NCBI GenBank assembly: GCA_030248135.1
Contig: JASANC010002174.1
Location: forward strand, 36,340 to 100,339
Direction of reading: 5' to 3'
Length of the DNA stretch: 64,000 nt
Source: Theristus sp. LFF4_11
Lineage: Eukaryota > Nematoda > Chromadorea > Monhysterida > Xyalidae
The position numbers and the translations under genes are program-made. Under the pieces are notes generated by a model that was given only the letters and a program-made list of their open reading frames with translations, had not been told where the DNA came from and searched no databases. Below are positions 1 through 14,892 of the stretch, piece by piece. The number at the start of each line of letters is the position of its first letter. Positions within the stretch are counted from its first letter, which is position 1.

Positions 1-2417
1 ACGGTCGCTCTCCACTTTCGAGTCCACCCACGAGCGCAGGTAGCCGCACTGACCGAAATCGTCGTCACGAAACACCACACGCATCGCAAACTCCGGATCG
101 TACTTCCGGAGCACCCTGTTGCCCACTATCACCTCGGGCGGACACAGCAGCACGCGTGTCGGCGTCACAAACGCCTGCGTACAATGGGTGGTGGGGTGGC
201 TGGATGGAAAGTAACAACAACGGAAGGCAACTAAAAAAGGGACATTTGCAAACAAAAAACAAGCAGTTTTTGTGGGCTTCAACAACGCAACCACCTTTCG
301 CACACGAATGTACAGCGACGGCAGATACTTGTGCAGCTCGTCGATTGGCTGGTTGTTGCGCTGCTTCTCGGTCTGCAATGTGTCACAACTGCTGTTTCTC
401 AAATCAAATCAGATTTTTCGTGGCGTCTTCATGATTCCCGAAACGCACCAAACTTTCAAACAAGCGTTCGTAAGCATCGACCAGCGTGATCTGCCTTCGT
501 TCGTCCACGGCGTTCAACAGCTGCTCAGCGGCAACTTCCGCTGCCAGCCAGTCCTAAAAAAACGTACGAAATGTTTAGCGACCATTATGGACGGAACCGA
601 AAATTGCCAACAAACATGTCCTGAGCATCTTTGCTAAAGAGAACAGTGTTTTAATGGCACATTTAATTTTAATGACCAAGCCCATTACTCAAGCTTTTAT
701 GACTCAACTGGTTTAAGAGGGACACATCACTGATGAGGTCACCCCTCTTCTGCATATGATGTTGGCCAGTCCGAAATGCAGAGAACCACCATACAAATTG
801 GTTGATGTGGAACGTGCCTGTTTGTACGCACGTTGCACCGCATCGTAGAACGTACACCAACGTTTGCTGTTGCACACCGTCTCGCCACAAGCACCGGCGC
901 CACGCCAAATCAACGCCTCACAATAAATCATTTTCATTGTTTTCAACATCATTTATTCAGAGAAATGATAAAAAAAGTTAATATAAAAAATCTACCTGCA
1001 ATGCGTACGTGATGCGAAAGCTACCGGGAAACTGAACAAGTTCAACGGGAAACAAATCACGACTCAATTGCTGAATCTCCAATGCACCAAAGGAGATGTT
1101 GTTGTGGGCGTTCGACACCCAACGGAGGCGACTTGCGATCGCGAACAGATACTTTGGCACGTCACGCTGAAAAAAATTGAATTTGATGATCGATTCTACG
1201 TTCAGTAAACAAAACAATGCACTACGACACCAATCAGCGCTAACCACTCAAGTTCAGCCAATAAACAAGTCGTACAGTTCAGTACAAACGCATTGTACGA
1301 CTACACGGGCGAATTGCACGCAAACGCGACCATTAATGTGCACTCGTCAAAAGGGCGTATTTTGTAGTCAGCTGGCGACCACAAGTCCGCGAATGCACCG
1401 CCCCTGGTGTGCACGTTCGTGCGATCATTCTCGATGCGGCTGTTCGTGTGTCGTTCGTAGCGACGCCACGACATGCCACGAAACTCGAGACACAACGTTT
1501 GATACTCGGCCAGTAGACGCGCGCACTGCTTGCACTGCTGCTGGAACAACAAAAGTGCATTATAGGGTGAACCCCTCTTGAGCATTCGTCTACGGGAATA
1601 TAACGCTTACAATCCACAAAATCTAGCACCTTCAATGTTTGAGTTTCAGTTGTAGATGCTCGAAATAACGAGAATAACACAACAACAACAGTGATCTGCT
1701 CCACGAACGTCAAACACCGCCAATCAAGCATGCGGCCGGTTCTGTGTGCAACCAACCGTGCCCGGCGCAGCTGTCGACGCGTTTTCGCCATTGTTCACCG
1801 GTCCATTTGACGTTGTTTGCTCAACGGACGGTCTGTTGCAACGACAAAACGGCGCAAAATGCAGCGAACGTCGCCAGTCGCGGTGCGTCGTCGGCATGAA
1901 CCAGGCGCCCGTGCGAGTGTCATCCTTCGTGAAGTCCGCTTTCCAGATCTAGGCAAGTCGTGAAATGCAAATGCCATCAATCATCGTTCAACAGCACGAA
2001 AAGAGTGACGCGAAATGACATGCAATCAACAACGTCCACGATGCAGTACTGGTGCATTCATGAATGAATCAGTATTTGGATTTGGTTACAATAATGAACA
2101 TAATGCATTCATGAGAAAGTCGTTAGCGCTGGCAACCACTAGTTACCACTGGTTACCACCACCGACCATGATCGGTGCACCATACTCGATCAACATCTTC
2201 GGCTGCGTCGGATCACCGTCGATGGTGACCGAGCGGATCCAGTCGTATTTCAGCCGCAGTCTGTATCCCATGTCGGTCACGTCCTGCACCGCGTGCCGCT
2301 TGCTCAGCTTCAATTTGATCGGCACTTGTAGCTCCTTGGCCGAATGACGAAATACTGCGCCCATTGTTTCGGCAATCGCTGTCGTCGACATCGGCATCGA
2401 TTCGTAGCTGTCGTCCA
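1..2417 (-). CDS. RNA-dependent RNA polymerase (EGO-1/RRF-1/QDE-1 family), N-terminal part
   Basis: Eukaryotic RdRPs copy RNA templates to make secondary small RNAs in RNAi and germline silencing. Exons supported by splice sites and phase, 5' to 3' on the minus strand: 2167-2417, about 1733-1948 (3' end unclear), 1307-1540, 996-1166, 878-916 (tentative), 449-553, 295-372 and 1-174. The last exon reads VTPTRVLL, PPEV, NRVLRKYDPEF and MRVVFRDDDF, the typical opening of the RdRP domain, and the preceding one ends LYIRVRK. The region reading FRITYALQALIWRG resembles the family's helical stretch before it. The catalytic DxDGD loop would lie left of the window, so activity cannot be judged. The exon at 2417 opens in phase 1, so at least one 5' exon is missing; a 42-bp candidate lies near 2680-2722. 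The family call is strong; assignment of the exons above 1,300 to the same gene is inference. Confidence 0.75.
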
Positions 2418-3322
2418 CTGAAATGGACTGATTTTTGCTTGTTTAGTTTTCTCATTGGTTCCCGTCATGCTTACGTGCCATTCTCGTTTCCATTCGTTTT
2501 ATTATTGGGGTGTGTGGACTGATTGGCTGATTGCTCCCGTAAGCCAGCTCTCACCACGAAAAGCGGACAGCTTCTTAGTTTGCTTCTAATGACGCAAAAA
2601 AAAAACGATTCGATGACGATGGACCAATGAAAGAATGCCACAAACTAGCACACACGCCCACCAACCGCTGTCCGAGGCCAGCGATGCTGCGGAGCGAAGT
2701 GTCATCGCTGAAAAAAATGACCGCCGGTCGTCGGCGACCAGCCCAAGGTGGACGCTGTGCAACTCAACTGGCGGGGACTCGAGACTGAGCTCTTCGATCA
2801 ACTGTTGATCTCTGTGGTTATTGGGCAACATGAGTTACGGTCAGGCAAGGTGAATGGTTGAAAGTCAGGTGAAAGTGCTAGTTTAGAAGACAGCGCACTC
2901 GATTATACACACAGTCTGGACATTGCACAATCACAAACACATGCCCACACACGATGTTGCAGCAGCGCGCTTTTCAGCATATGTGTGCTGCGTATGTTGT
3001 TTCTTTGTACAACAGTGCTGTGTTTATAGGAGAGCGCACCAGTTTCAAACTGGGACTCTGCACGCTGACTGGGTGTTTCGCGATCAGCACAAGCCAATCA
3101 GCGTGTTCTGGTTGTTGCAGGCGCTCACACGCAGTCCGTGTGATAGACGTCTCTGCTGATGAACTGCATCGCCAGGTCAGTGCGTCGACTGCGACACAAC
3201 GATTCCACCAATCGCAACGCAGCCAGTCGTGCGCACGACGGTGATTGGCTGGGTGACGGTGCACAGCGTTGGTGATGGTGATCGCACTGAACGTGCACGC
3301 AGCACTGAATCGAAACTGAGCG

Positions 3323-3841
3323 CTGCTCATAAAACGCCATGCGCCCGTCGGTCACTTGTTGCTCAATGACACGCAACACTTGCTTGGTGTTGCCGCTGCT
3401 GTCATCCGCCTGGTGTGAAAAATTTTAACAGCTGCGCGTTTTTCAAAAGCGTCTTCGGTGTCTCACGACATCTAAACTCAGCTTTAGGGATCTGGTAAAA
3501 ATCTGGCTGTCTTGAGATGGCATTGTCTTGAAATCACGGCTTTTAAGCGCAAGAAATGACAGTACTTTGGTCGAGAGCATTTTTTGAAATCGCATTTGCA
3601 GCACATTTGTTTCCCTTCACAGTGCCATGCCAACTGCCGAACTGAACAAAAAGTTCAACAAAGCAAATGTGCTGACCTCCTGATGCTGCGTCAGCAATGA
3701 TTGCACACAGTCAGTTCCAATTCGCGCAGCGTCCTGCAACGCACGAATGTTCAGTTGCAAAGTCGATTGTCTGTGGCACGGCACCGACTCAGCAGCGTAC
3801 GCTCCGCTGGCAACGCCGCTGGCTCGGTTCGACGGTCGCAT
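3323..3841 (-). CDS. Possible Mediator subunit 30-like gene, incomplete
   Basis: Two exons join cleanly in phase 0: 3677-3841, starting at an ATG and 55 codons long, and an exon opening at 3409 and readable to about 3323. The first ends with RIGTDCVQSLL, which recalls the RIGxExVQ core near the N-terminus of MED30. The second, TKQVLRVIEQQVTDGRMAF, recalls the following helix. No convincing 3' exons were found, although an open stretch continues to about 3125. It could instead be a 5' part of the neighbouring RdRP gene or a different helical protein. The identity rests on short motif resemblance only. Confidence 0.3.
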
Positions 3842-4642
3842 TTCGTTTTCAGGTTGAATTTGGTTCGTTCAAAAATGGATTGTTTCCTCGGTGACACACG
3901 TTTCCGTTCAGCATACCTGCGTTCAGCTCAGCTCACCGTGCATTAGACTGACATAACTGTGCAGTGGATTTTGAACGACAAAAAGAGGGTTTTGAATTCA
4001 CAAAAACAGAGTTTGTTAAACAAGAATAGCTAATAGCTGTGGGTGTAGCCCAAAATCTGTTCAATAAAGAAACTCAAAGAATGCCTAGTCTCAGCCTGGT
4101 CAGTCAGATTGCATTGAATTCAGGCGTACAAAACATCGGTTTAAAACTGCCGTTTCGCTTGCACTTCCAAGTTTAGAAATGCTGCTTAAACAATTTCGGG
4201 TTGAAAAAATGGTCAAAAATGCCTTTCAGTGTCAGCGCATTTCTGAGGGCGTCAAACTCCTTTAAAATACAAAAAATCGAATAAAAAAATATGGACATCA
4301 CCACCTCACCTTGTGTTTACAAAACTGCGTCACTGTCGCAAACGTTGCATTTGTTGCAGGGGCTGAAATTGGATTGGTTAGAACAACCAATCAATCAACT
4401 GTTGATGTGGAAAAGCAAAAACTAAATAACAATGAAAATCTTTAGTAATAGACAACGAAATCCGGTCTGTCTGTGGTGCGCAACGTTAAACGCCCTTCTG
4501 TATCATTGTTGAAAAATCACAGCAAACCACAAGCACAGAAGCCAATTTTCATTCGGACCACAGCATTCAAGAAACCAAAGTCTCGCAACAAATAAATGAA
4601 AATCTATGACAGGCAATCGCACGGAAATTAAAAAATCGAAAA
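3842..4642. other. Intergenic, no feature seen
   Basis: About 800 bp between the MED30-like start and the KCTD stop codon. No ORF has plausible splice sites or family resemblance on either strand, and no RNA gene is recognisable. It presumably holds the 3' UTR of the KCTD gene and the promoter of the next minus-strand gene. Confidence 0.5.
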
Positions 4643-5929
4643 TCAATCATCGTTCATTTCCTTCAAGATTTCCGAGACGATGTGTTCGTTCTTTTCCTTG
4701 TCTTTAGCGCGGTTCTGCAGGAACGACGGCGCCGCCGCCACTGAGGCCGCCTTTTCGGCACGTTTGTTGAACAGATACCGCCCAAACGCGGCCATTTCAT
4801 ATTTCACGGCCAAATAGAACAGCCGCCGTGGATTGTTCATGAGACGCAATTCATCGGCTTCAATGAAGCCAAGTTTGAGGTACTCGATAAAGTCGGTGAA
4901 ATCTTTGGAACAGTGCGTCTCGATCGAGATCGGCCGCTCCACCGACCGCCCGATGCCGTTCTCCAACGACTCGCGTACCAACATCGCCAGCTGACTGATC
5001 GGCTCGCAGTTCTGCAGCAGCAGCTCGTAGCGAACGCTGCTCTTCAGGCCCGGCCGGTATTTGTCCGTGTCGCGCATGTAGCAGAACCACACCTTTTACA
5101 AACAACGGCATTTTAATGCCAGAACTTTTAACGAAGGCACATCCGCTCTGTTGTTTCGCAAACAATCCTGACCTTGGGCAGTAGCCAGAGTTTAGGTAGT
5201 CTAGTAGTGGGTAGTGGCGAACCACTGAGAGTTTAGTAGTCCAGTGGTGCACCACTCAGTGTCCGAGTAAATTCACGAAAGCAACTCATTTCAATTTCAT
5301 CACATCACGTTGAGTGGTGGAATTTGGTCATTCATTGGTTTACCGGTGTATCGCCACTGGAGCAGCGAGCTGTTCGTCACCGTACGGCTTCATATTCAAA
5401 AGTTCATGTATGTACGGTGGAGGTGGTCCTCTTCAACACAGGAAAGAAAAAAAATGCGAAAACCAGTTTGATCCGTTTTCAACCTATGAAAAAGGCTCGG
5501 CTTAGGATTAGATTTAGGATTAGGAAGCTACGAGTTAGTTGCAAGCAACACCTGATCGAACGTTTGTCACAAAAGTGGCGCCATTTTCCCCACCTGAATG
5601 TTCTGCTCCTGCCATAGGAGTCGCTGCTCAATGAGCTGCGTGAGTCCATCCAACTTGAGCACCTTGGCGTCCGCGGCCAACTTGCGCAGTATGTACTCGT
5701 CGTGCGGCAGCACCGAGTGCTCGCCATTCCGCAAGTACTCCAGCACATACGCGAAACTGTCCGGATCGCGGTCGACGAATATCGGGCTGTCCTTGTTGCA
5801 GCAGCGCATCGTCCATTTGTCCTTGAACATGCGCGAGAAATGCGACTCCGGATCGCGACAGAGCGTCTCCTTCGTCGTCACGTAGATCTTGCCGCCGACG
5901 TTCAGGTATAACGGCTCGGTGTCGGCCAT
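4643..5929 (-). CDS. KCTD-type BTB/POZ (T1) domain protein
   Basis: Two-exon gene: 5594-5929 (112 codons) and 4643-5092 (150 codons with stop), joined in phase 0; 261 residues. The first exon encodes a T1-type BTB domain: LYLNVGGKIYVTTKETL, then FVDRDPDSFAYVLEYLRNG. This is the KCTD signature (LNVGG...T, DRD...F..L..LR), so the protein probably oligomerises and may act as a cullin-3 adaptor or regulatory scaffold. The second exon, beginning VWFCYMRDTDKY, is the C-terminal part; I could not place it in a KCTD subgroup. A start at MADTEP is preferred because the LNVGG strand normally lies near the N-terminus; an in-frame ATG at 5956 is the alternative. The first exon exists in a second, identical copy upstream at 7404-7739. 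Confidence 0.8.
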
Positions 5930-7261
5930 GCTCGCGCGGTGGCAGGTCATTCGCAATGTGCAACGTCACTGTTGCCTGATTGTGATGCGTTCGCTTGGCT
6001 AACTTGCTGCTCTTTCAAAAAAAACAGAACGCATTTGTTTCGTTAGAGTAGTTTGTCACCTGAAAACAGAACGCATTTGTTTCGTTAGAGTAGTTTGTCA
6101 CCTGAAAACAGAACCAGCGCAGCAAAACAAGAATGCATTACACTGAGCAAAAAGTGGAACACGGTGTTCATGCAGCGGTTCACCGTTTTCCTCAGTGTTC
6201 GTGTGCCACTGCCGATCAGCAGTGTCAACCTAAAATATTGCGCCGGTTCTAAATTTTTCTTTGACAAAAAAGCAGACCACGCCGACGTTAGCATTGCTGA
6301 CAACTGAGCACAGAACGAGTGATGCTAGGTCTTGTAGCGCAGCAGCGCAATAGATGGGATCAGCACAGCTGTCAGTCATCATGCTGTATGTGCGTCTGTG
6401 TCGCTGTCGCATTCGGATAATCAGCAGCAGAAACACGGCACAATACAAAAAAAAGCAACCGAGTTTCGCTCATTTTAACAGCGGCGTCTCTCTCTAAACG
6501 GTCGCGTTCTCTTGAGTTCGCCCGTGTGCGCACACAATTTACTACAATGTGCTTAGCGGCGACGACCTTGTGTACACACCACTGAATATTGCATTATTTC
6601 TGCGCAGCAGTGCGTTTTGCAGCTCATAATAATCACTGGGCATGCACACAATGTGGGCGAGCACGTACGCAGAGGCGCCGGCCGTCAAGCCGCTGTCGCA
6701 GTTCTTTCTTTGCGCCGCTCTTTTCGGTGCACGCGGGGCGCTAAACGAACAAGAAAAACCAATTACACTAAAGTGTGGCGGTCACGAGAGTTGGAGAGGC
6801 AGGACAGATGAGCGTGTGAGTCCGTCCGTAGGTATTTGGTACACTATTCGAAACGCAATTATGGAAAGCTAAACATCAATGCGAATGCACGCACCGTGTT
6901 GGTCGCACACAGAGACAACGACGAAATAAGCAGCATGTTCGCTCGGAGGTCATGCGCCTAATCTGTGCCCCAAAAACACACGTGCCCGACACTTTTGCCT
7001 TCTATTTTGGCACATTTGCTGAGCGTGCAGAATGCTTTCAAATCTAGCAGTAACACATATAAAGTTATTACATGAACGAATAAATACTTCCTGGCAGACA
7101 TTTTTCGCTACTGTGTGTTTGGTCTTTAGTGACAGTTGGAAATAAACAAATTTGAACCATTTCTGTGGGTAAAAAAAAATTCGCTTCGGCCTTTTGTGAT
7201 CAGAAAGTTTCGCAGGGGAGTAGTAAAATGCAGACGCAACAGACAACAGTGTCAGACGAGG
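5452..7261. repeat. Tandem segmental duplication, copy 1 (about 1.81 kb)
   Basis: This segment is repeated directly at 7262-9024. Differences are few: single substitutions (for example the base after cgccgac at 6288 compared with 8054), small indels in microsatellite runs, and a 42-bp extra tandem copy at 6066-6107. It carries KCTD exon 1 plus its upstream region and the duplicated end of the rhodanese gene. The low divergence points to a recent event. Confidence 0.95.
6024..6107. repeat. 42-bp tandem duplication private to copy 1
   Basis: Two perfect head-to-tail copies, 6024-6065 and 6066-6107, upstream of KCTD exon 1. The corresponding place in copy 2 (about 7834-7875) has a single copy, so this change came after the large duplication or was lost from copy 2. 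Confidence 0.95.
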
Positions 7262-9024
7262 AAATGCGAAAACCAGTTTGATCCGTTTTCAACCTATGAA
7301 AAAGGCTCGGCTTAGGATTAGATTTAGGATTAGGAAGCTACGAGTTAGTTGCAAGCAACACCTGATCGAACGTTTGTCACAAAAGTGGCGCCATTTTCCC
7401 CACCTGAATGTTCTGCTCCTGCCATAGGAGTCGCTGCTCAATGAGCTGCGTGAGTCCATCCAACTTGAGCACCTTGGCGTCCGCGGCCAACTTGCGCAGT
7501 ATGTACTCGTCGTGCGGCAGCACCGAGTGCTCGCCATTCCGCAAGTACTCCAGCACATACGCGAAACTGTCCGGATCGCGGTCGACGAATATCGGGCTGT
7601 CCTTGTTGCAGCAGCGCATCGTCCATTTGTCCTTGAACATGCGCGAGAAATGCGACTCCGGATCGCGACAGAGCGTCTCCTTCGTCGTCACGTAGATCTT
7701 GCCGCCGACGTTCAGGTATAACGGCTCGGTGTCGGCCATGCTCGCGCGGTGGCAGGTCATTCGCAATGTGCAACGTCACTGTTGCCTGATTGTGATGCGT
7801 TCGCTTGGCTAACTTGCTGCTCTTTCAAAAAAAACAGAACGCATTTGTTTCGTTAGAGTAGTTTGTCACCTGAAAACAGAACCAGCGCAGCAAAACAAGA
7901 ATGCATTACACTGAGCAAAAAGTGGAACACGGTGTTCATGCAGCGGTTCACCGTTTTCCTCAGTGTTCGTGTGCCACTGCCGATCAGCAGTGTCAACCTA
8001 AAATATTGCGCCGGTTCTAAATTTTTCTTTGACAAAAAAGCAGACCACGCCGACTTTAGCATTGCTGACAACTGAGCACAGAACGAGTGATGCTAGGTCT
8101 TGTAGCGCAGCAGCGCAATAGATGGGATCAGCACAGCTGTCAGTCATCATGCTGTATGTGCGTCTGTGTCGCTGTCGCATTCGGATAATCAGCAGAAACA
8201 TGGCACAATACAAAAAAGCAACCGAGTTCCGCTCATTTTAACTGCGACGTCTCTCTCTAAACGCTCGCGTTTTCTTGAGTTCGCCCGTGTGCGCACACAA
8301 TTTACTACAATGTGCTTAGCGGCGACGACCTTGTGTACACACCACTGAATATTGCATTATTTCTGCGCAGCAGTGCGTTTTGCAGCTCATAATAATCACT
8401 GGGCATGCACACAATGTGGGCGAGCACGTACGCAGAGGCGCCGGCCGTCAAGCCGCTGTCGCAGTTCTTTCTTTGCGCCGCTCTTTTCGGTGCACGCGGG
8501 GCGCTAAACGAACAAGAAAAACCAATTACACTAAAGTGTGGCGGTCACGAGAGTTGGAGAGGCAGGACAGATGAGCGTGTGAGTCCGTCCGTAGGTATTT
8601 GGTACACTATTCGAAACGCAATTATGGAAAGCTAAACATCAATGCGAATGCACGCACCGTGTTGGTCGCACACAGAGACAACGACGAAATAAGCAGCATG
8701 TTCGCTCGGAGGTCATGCGCCTAATCTGTGCCCCAAAAACACACGCGCCCGACACTTTTGCCTTCTATTTTGGCACATTTGCTGAGCGTGCAGAATGCTT
8801 TCAAATCTAGCAGTAACACATATAAAGTTATTACATGAACGAATAAATACTTCCTGGCAGACATTTTTCGCTACTGTGTGTTTGGTCTTTAGTGACAGTT
8901 GGAAATAAACAAATTTGAACCATTTCTGTGGGTAAAAAAAAATTCGCTTCGGCCTTTTGTGATCAGAAAGTTTCGCAGGGGAGTAGTAAAATGCAGACGC
9001 AACAGACAACAGTGTCAGACGAGG
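7262..9024. repeat. Tandem segmental duplication, copy 2 (about 1.76 kb)
   Basis: Direct repeat of 5452-7261. The right breakpoint lies among the last codons of the rhodanese gene; its stop codon (9015-9017) is inside the duplicated segment. A single shared G at the junction (7261) is the only microhomology visible. The length difference of about 47 bp is explained by the 42-bp tandem duplication private to copy 1 plus two short indels. Confidence 0.95.
7404..7739 (-). pseudogene. Duplicated first exon of the KCTD gene
   Basis: The encoded 112 residues are identical to exon 1 at 5594-5929, and the GT donor is intact. No copy of exon 2 follows before copy 1 begins. It is either a relic or an alternative first exon: a transcript starting upstream of 7739 could splice from here to the acceptor at 5092 and give the same protein from a second promoter. 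I label it a partial gene copy because the 3' half is missing, not because it is damaged. Confidence 0.75.
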
Positions 9025-10147
9025 GACATTTCATGCCAGAGATGTCTGTGCAGCAGCTTGCCCCAGGTTCTGCTGTACGGATGCACTTTCTCGGTCGGCT
9101 GTCCGTCTGCGCCAACCAGCGGGCGCCGCTCATTGGCCCATTTGAATATGGAGCCCTCCATGTTGTGCACCTGCGCTCGCTGCTCCGGTGGACAATCGAC
9201 GTTCGCAAGTGAAGCCTGCACATTCACGCGACCAAACAAATAAAAAAAGTAATCGGTGAGCAACGATGCCTTTTAGTTAACCTGATCTAACCAGCACATT
9301 TCAAAATACGAGTTGATTAGGTTGACTGGGCCAATCAGCGCAACGTTAGTGATTCATTACCAACCGCAACAAAATACGTTTTTCCTCGAACCGCACCTGG
9401 GTTTCCGGTTTTTCACACAAAAAAATCTGACGAATTCCACGCTCGATTGCAAGCATTCTCGTCCACATGCAACTGCTGCACAGTTCAACAACTTCAACGC
9501 TCAACCGCACCCTGCCTGCGTTCTCCAACCAAACGCCCGCTCTCACCGCCAACGCACGTGCGACCACCGAGCTTCTGTAGCCGACCGAGCAGTAGCACAC
9601 GACATGCTGCTGCTTCTCGGCGGTGAGCCGTGCTGCCAGCTGGCGCAGTGTGTCCGGCGCGGCATCGGGCGGCACGTGCTCAGCGCCCGGCAAGTGACTC
9701 ACGTCGAACTCGACACGCTCGCGACAGTCGAACAACGACAGCCGGGCGGCGTCGGCTCCCGGTGGAGGCTGGTGGTCGCGACTGTTGCCATCGACGTTCA
9801 GCCAAACGGCAACTTCAACAAGAAAAACAGTCACCAATGCATGGTCGGCCCAATGTGCAAAAAGTAGTGACTTTACTTTCGGTAGACCACGAGTAAATCA
9901 AAACGTCTTTTGAGCTGATCGAAACTGTGAACTTGGGTTTTTTGAAGTGACCCAAGGAAACGGTCACGACAAAATCACTCATTCGCTCTGCCCGCAATGA
10001 AGCACATCAATACTGGGCGACCAAAAACAGGTAAGGTTGAGAATCGAGGACAACTGACACACCCTGTTCAGTGGAGACGTGGTGCACATCGCTGAACGCA
10101 CGACGAATGCCCTGCAGAGTGGTCCACCAGGCAGCTGAGCTGAACAT
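9015..10147 (-). CDS. Single-domain rhodanese-like protein
   Basis: Three exons, 10063-10147, 9547-9812 and 9015-9215, with phases 1 and 0 consistent throughout; 183 residues. Rhodanese domains transfer sulfane sulfur via a catalytic cysteine. Here LFDCRERVEF and SHLPGAEHV are the standard CH2 motifs, and CYCSVGYRS (active Cys about residue 103) is a six-residue active-site loop with Arg and Ser in place, so the domain looks catalytically competent. The C-terminal segment GSIFKWANE, then HPYSRTWGKLL, matches a tail often seen in small animal and bacterial rhodanese proteins. The stop codon lies inside the adjacent segmental duplication. The start is chosen at the only ATG giving phase continuity with exon 2. 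No targeting signal is obvious. Confidence 0.85.
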
Positions 10148-10570
10148 TGCTTACAACAGATTCGCACACCTGTGTGATCCCGGTTTATTGGAGAGGAATT
10201 CGAGAATTAAAAACAAACGAAAAAGAAACAAGCGACGGACTGCGTTGAGCCTTTTACAACATTTTTCATTTTTTTGAACAGCAGAACGTCAAGTCGAACA
10301 TGTTTATTTGCACTGCCTTAGTTGACAGAAATATACAAAACGTGAAAGAACACGACAATTCACCACAAAAACCAACAGAACAAAATACAAAGCAATTCAC
10401 AGAGATTTTAAAGCGAAGCGGAATGCAAACAATAATTTCAAGAAGAACAACCGGAAATAAATACACGAACAAAAAGGTAAAAAGACGTTTGCGTTTACGC
10501 CAAAAAGCCACCAATAAACAGCAAATAGACGCACAATTTACGACAATATGCGTCGGTTTGGAGCAATCTT

Positions 10571-13518
<2,948 letters not shown>

Positions 13519-13770
13519 TCACTTCAGACATGCAAATTTGATAATAACAGTGCGATTCGTACGTGACGCTGTCGTTCAAGAAACAATGGATCGTGTGAAC
13601 GGAATGTTGTTCGCCGTTGGTGTGATTTTCCGGCGAGTTTGAACACAAAATGAAACATTGTTTTTTTACGATTGCTGATTATTGCGCAATCGAACAAAAA
13701 GCAGCCAGCAACAAGTAGTGACAGTTGTTGTCACCGACATTACATTACGTGACCACAGCGTCCGGCAATG

Positions 13771-14678
13771 TCACTTTTCATTTATATCGGGCAATAAAAA
13801 TGCAACAATGAACAACACAACACCAACGGCAACAAGCACAGCGTGCGTTGCGTTAGGACGCAGCGGACCCATCGAAGTGGCGCAATCGAACTGGCGGTCA
13901 TGGCTGGACGCACTTGCAGTGCATTCATTGGCAGGACTCGTCTGAAACATGCTTGATTCAATATTTACTCGGAGAACGGAAACTAATGATGACGAAGCAA
14001 GATCATGTGGTTTTGCTAATGAATGAAACGGACTGAATGAGTTTACCTGTTTGTCTTTCACGATTGTCGTTGGAAGGTTGGAATTTTGTAGCTCAGTGTC
14101 AGATTGCGCTCGTCGTCTATAAAGCAAACAACAAAGGCTCACAAAAACATCGTCAATAACCAAACCTTGAACCATCTGGAATCTCGCATTCAGTACCTGG
14201 CGTGTTGAACAACAGTGCGATTTCTTCGTGTGCCATACGAGCTGCCAGAAGCGGCTTCTTCAACGGTCACTAACAAATCAGCAGACTTTGGTCGCACTTC
14301 TTCTGCAGTCTCTGTTGCGGTTTGTCTGAATATTTATAAAGCCACTGGTGTTTTGTCGTCCCGGGCTGCCTCCGGGTGAATTGACCAATTCCAACTCAGC
14401 ACACCTCTACCAATCAAACTCGCACACAGATGTGACTCCTCGACCAACCGTTTCAACGCAGCCTCTGCACACAGCTCGCGCTTTGCCTCGGCCACCACTG
14501 GCAGGTATCGTTGGCGATTCCGGGGTTGTTGATTTTTGACGACGCGCCGTTTGTCCATTGGCGACGTGTTCGCCTGGAACAACTCGTCAATGCGGCACTG
14601 CCGGAGTCGCTTCGCGTGCGGCGCTGCTCTGCCGTCCGTTTGCAGTTGGTTTCGTTCGCGCTTGTTTCTTGTGCTCAT
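13771..14678 (-). CDS. Unrecognised small tail-anchored membrane protein
   Basis: Four exons, 14428-14678, 14197-14325, 14047-14116 and 13771-13941, joined in phases 2, 2 and 0; 206 residues. The N-terminal half is basic and hydrophilic (KRERNQLQ, PHAKRLRQ) with a predicted helical stretch AEAKRELCAEAALKRLVEE. The only hydrophobic segment is at the very C-terminus, HAVLVAVGVVLFIVAFLLP, followed by five residues, which is the layout of a tail-anchored protein facing the cytosol. No family was recognised. It sits 252 bp from PARG and 214 bp from COMMD10 on the same strand. Exon 1 has another possible donor farther 3', but only the chosen one keeps all later phases open. Confidence 0.6.
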
Positions 14679-14892
14679 AGCAATTGGCAGTCTCTATTAG
14701 CACAGCGGCTGAATAGTTTTCTGTCAACGTTTAGTTTTTGCGTTTCGAATGGCGTTTACATGAGAGAAAGTAGAACAGCTGATGAGAACAGCACACCCAC
14801 GAAACACACAAGAGCATTCTCCAGTGACAGATAACAGAAGTTTTATGCACAAATTCGTTACTGACAAATTTCCAACAACCAATCACTGTTGA

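Noticed and set aside
2586..2831. 81-codon minus-strand ORF as an RdRP exon
   Set aside because: No pair of splice sites gives both correct phase and family resemblance; only a 42-bp candidate exon within it (about 2680-2722) remains possible.
9313..9867. 184-codon plus-strand ORF
   Set aside because: Antisense shadow of the rhodanese exon, which has family motifs and correct splice sites.
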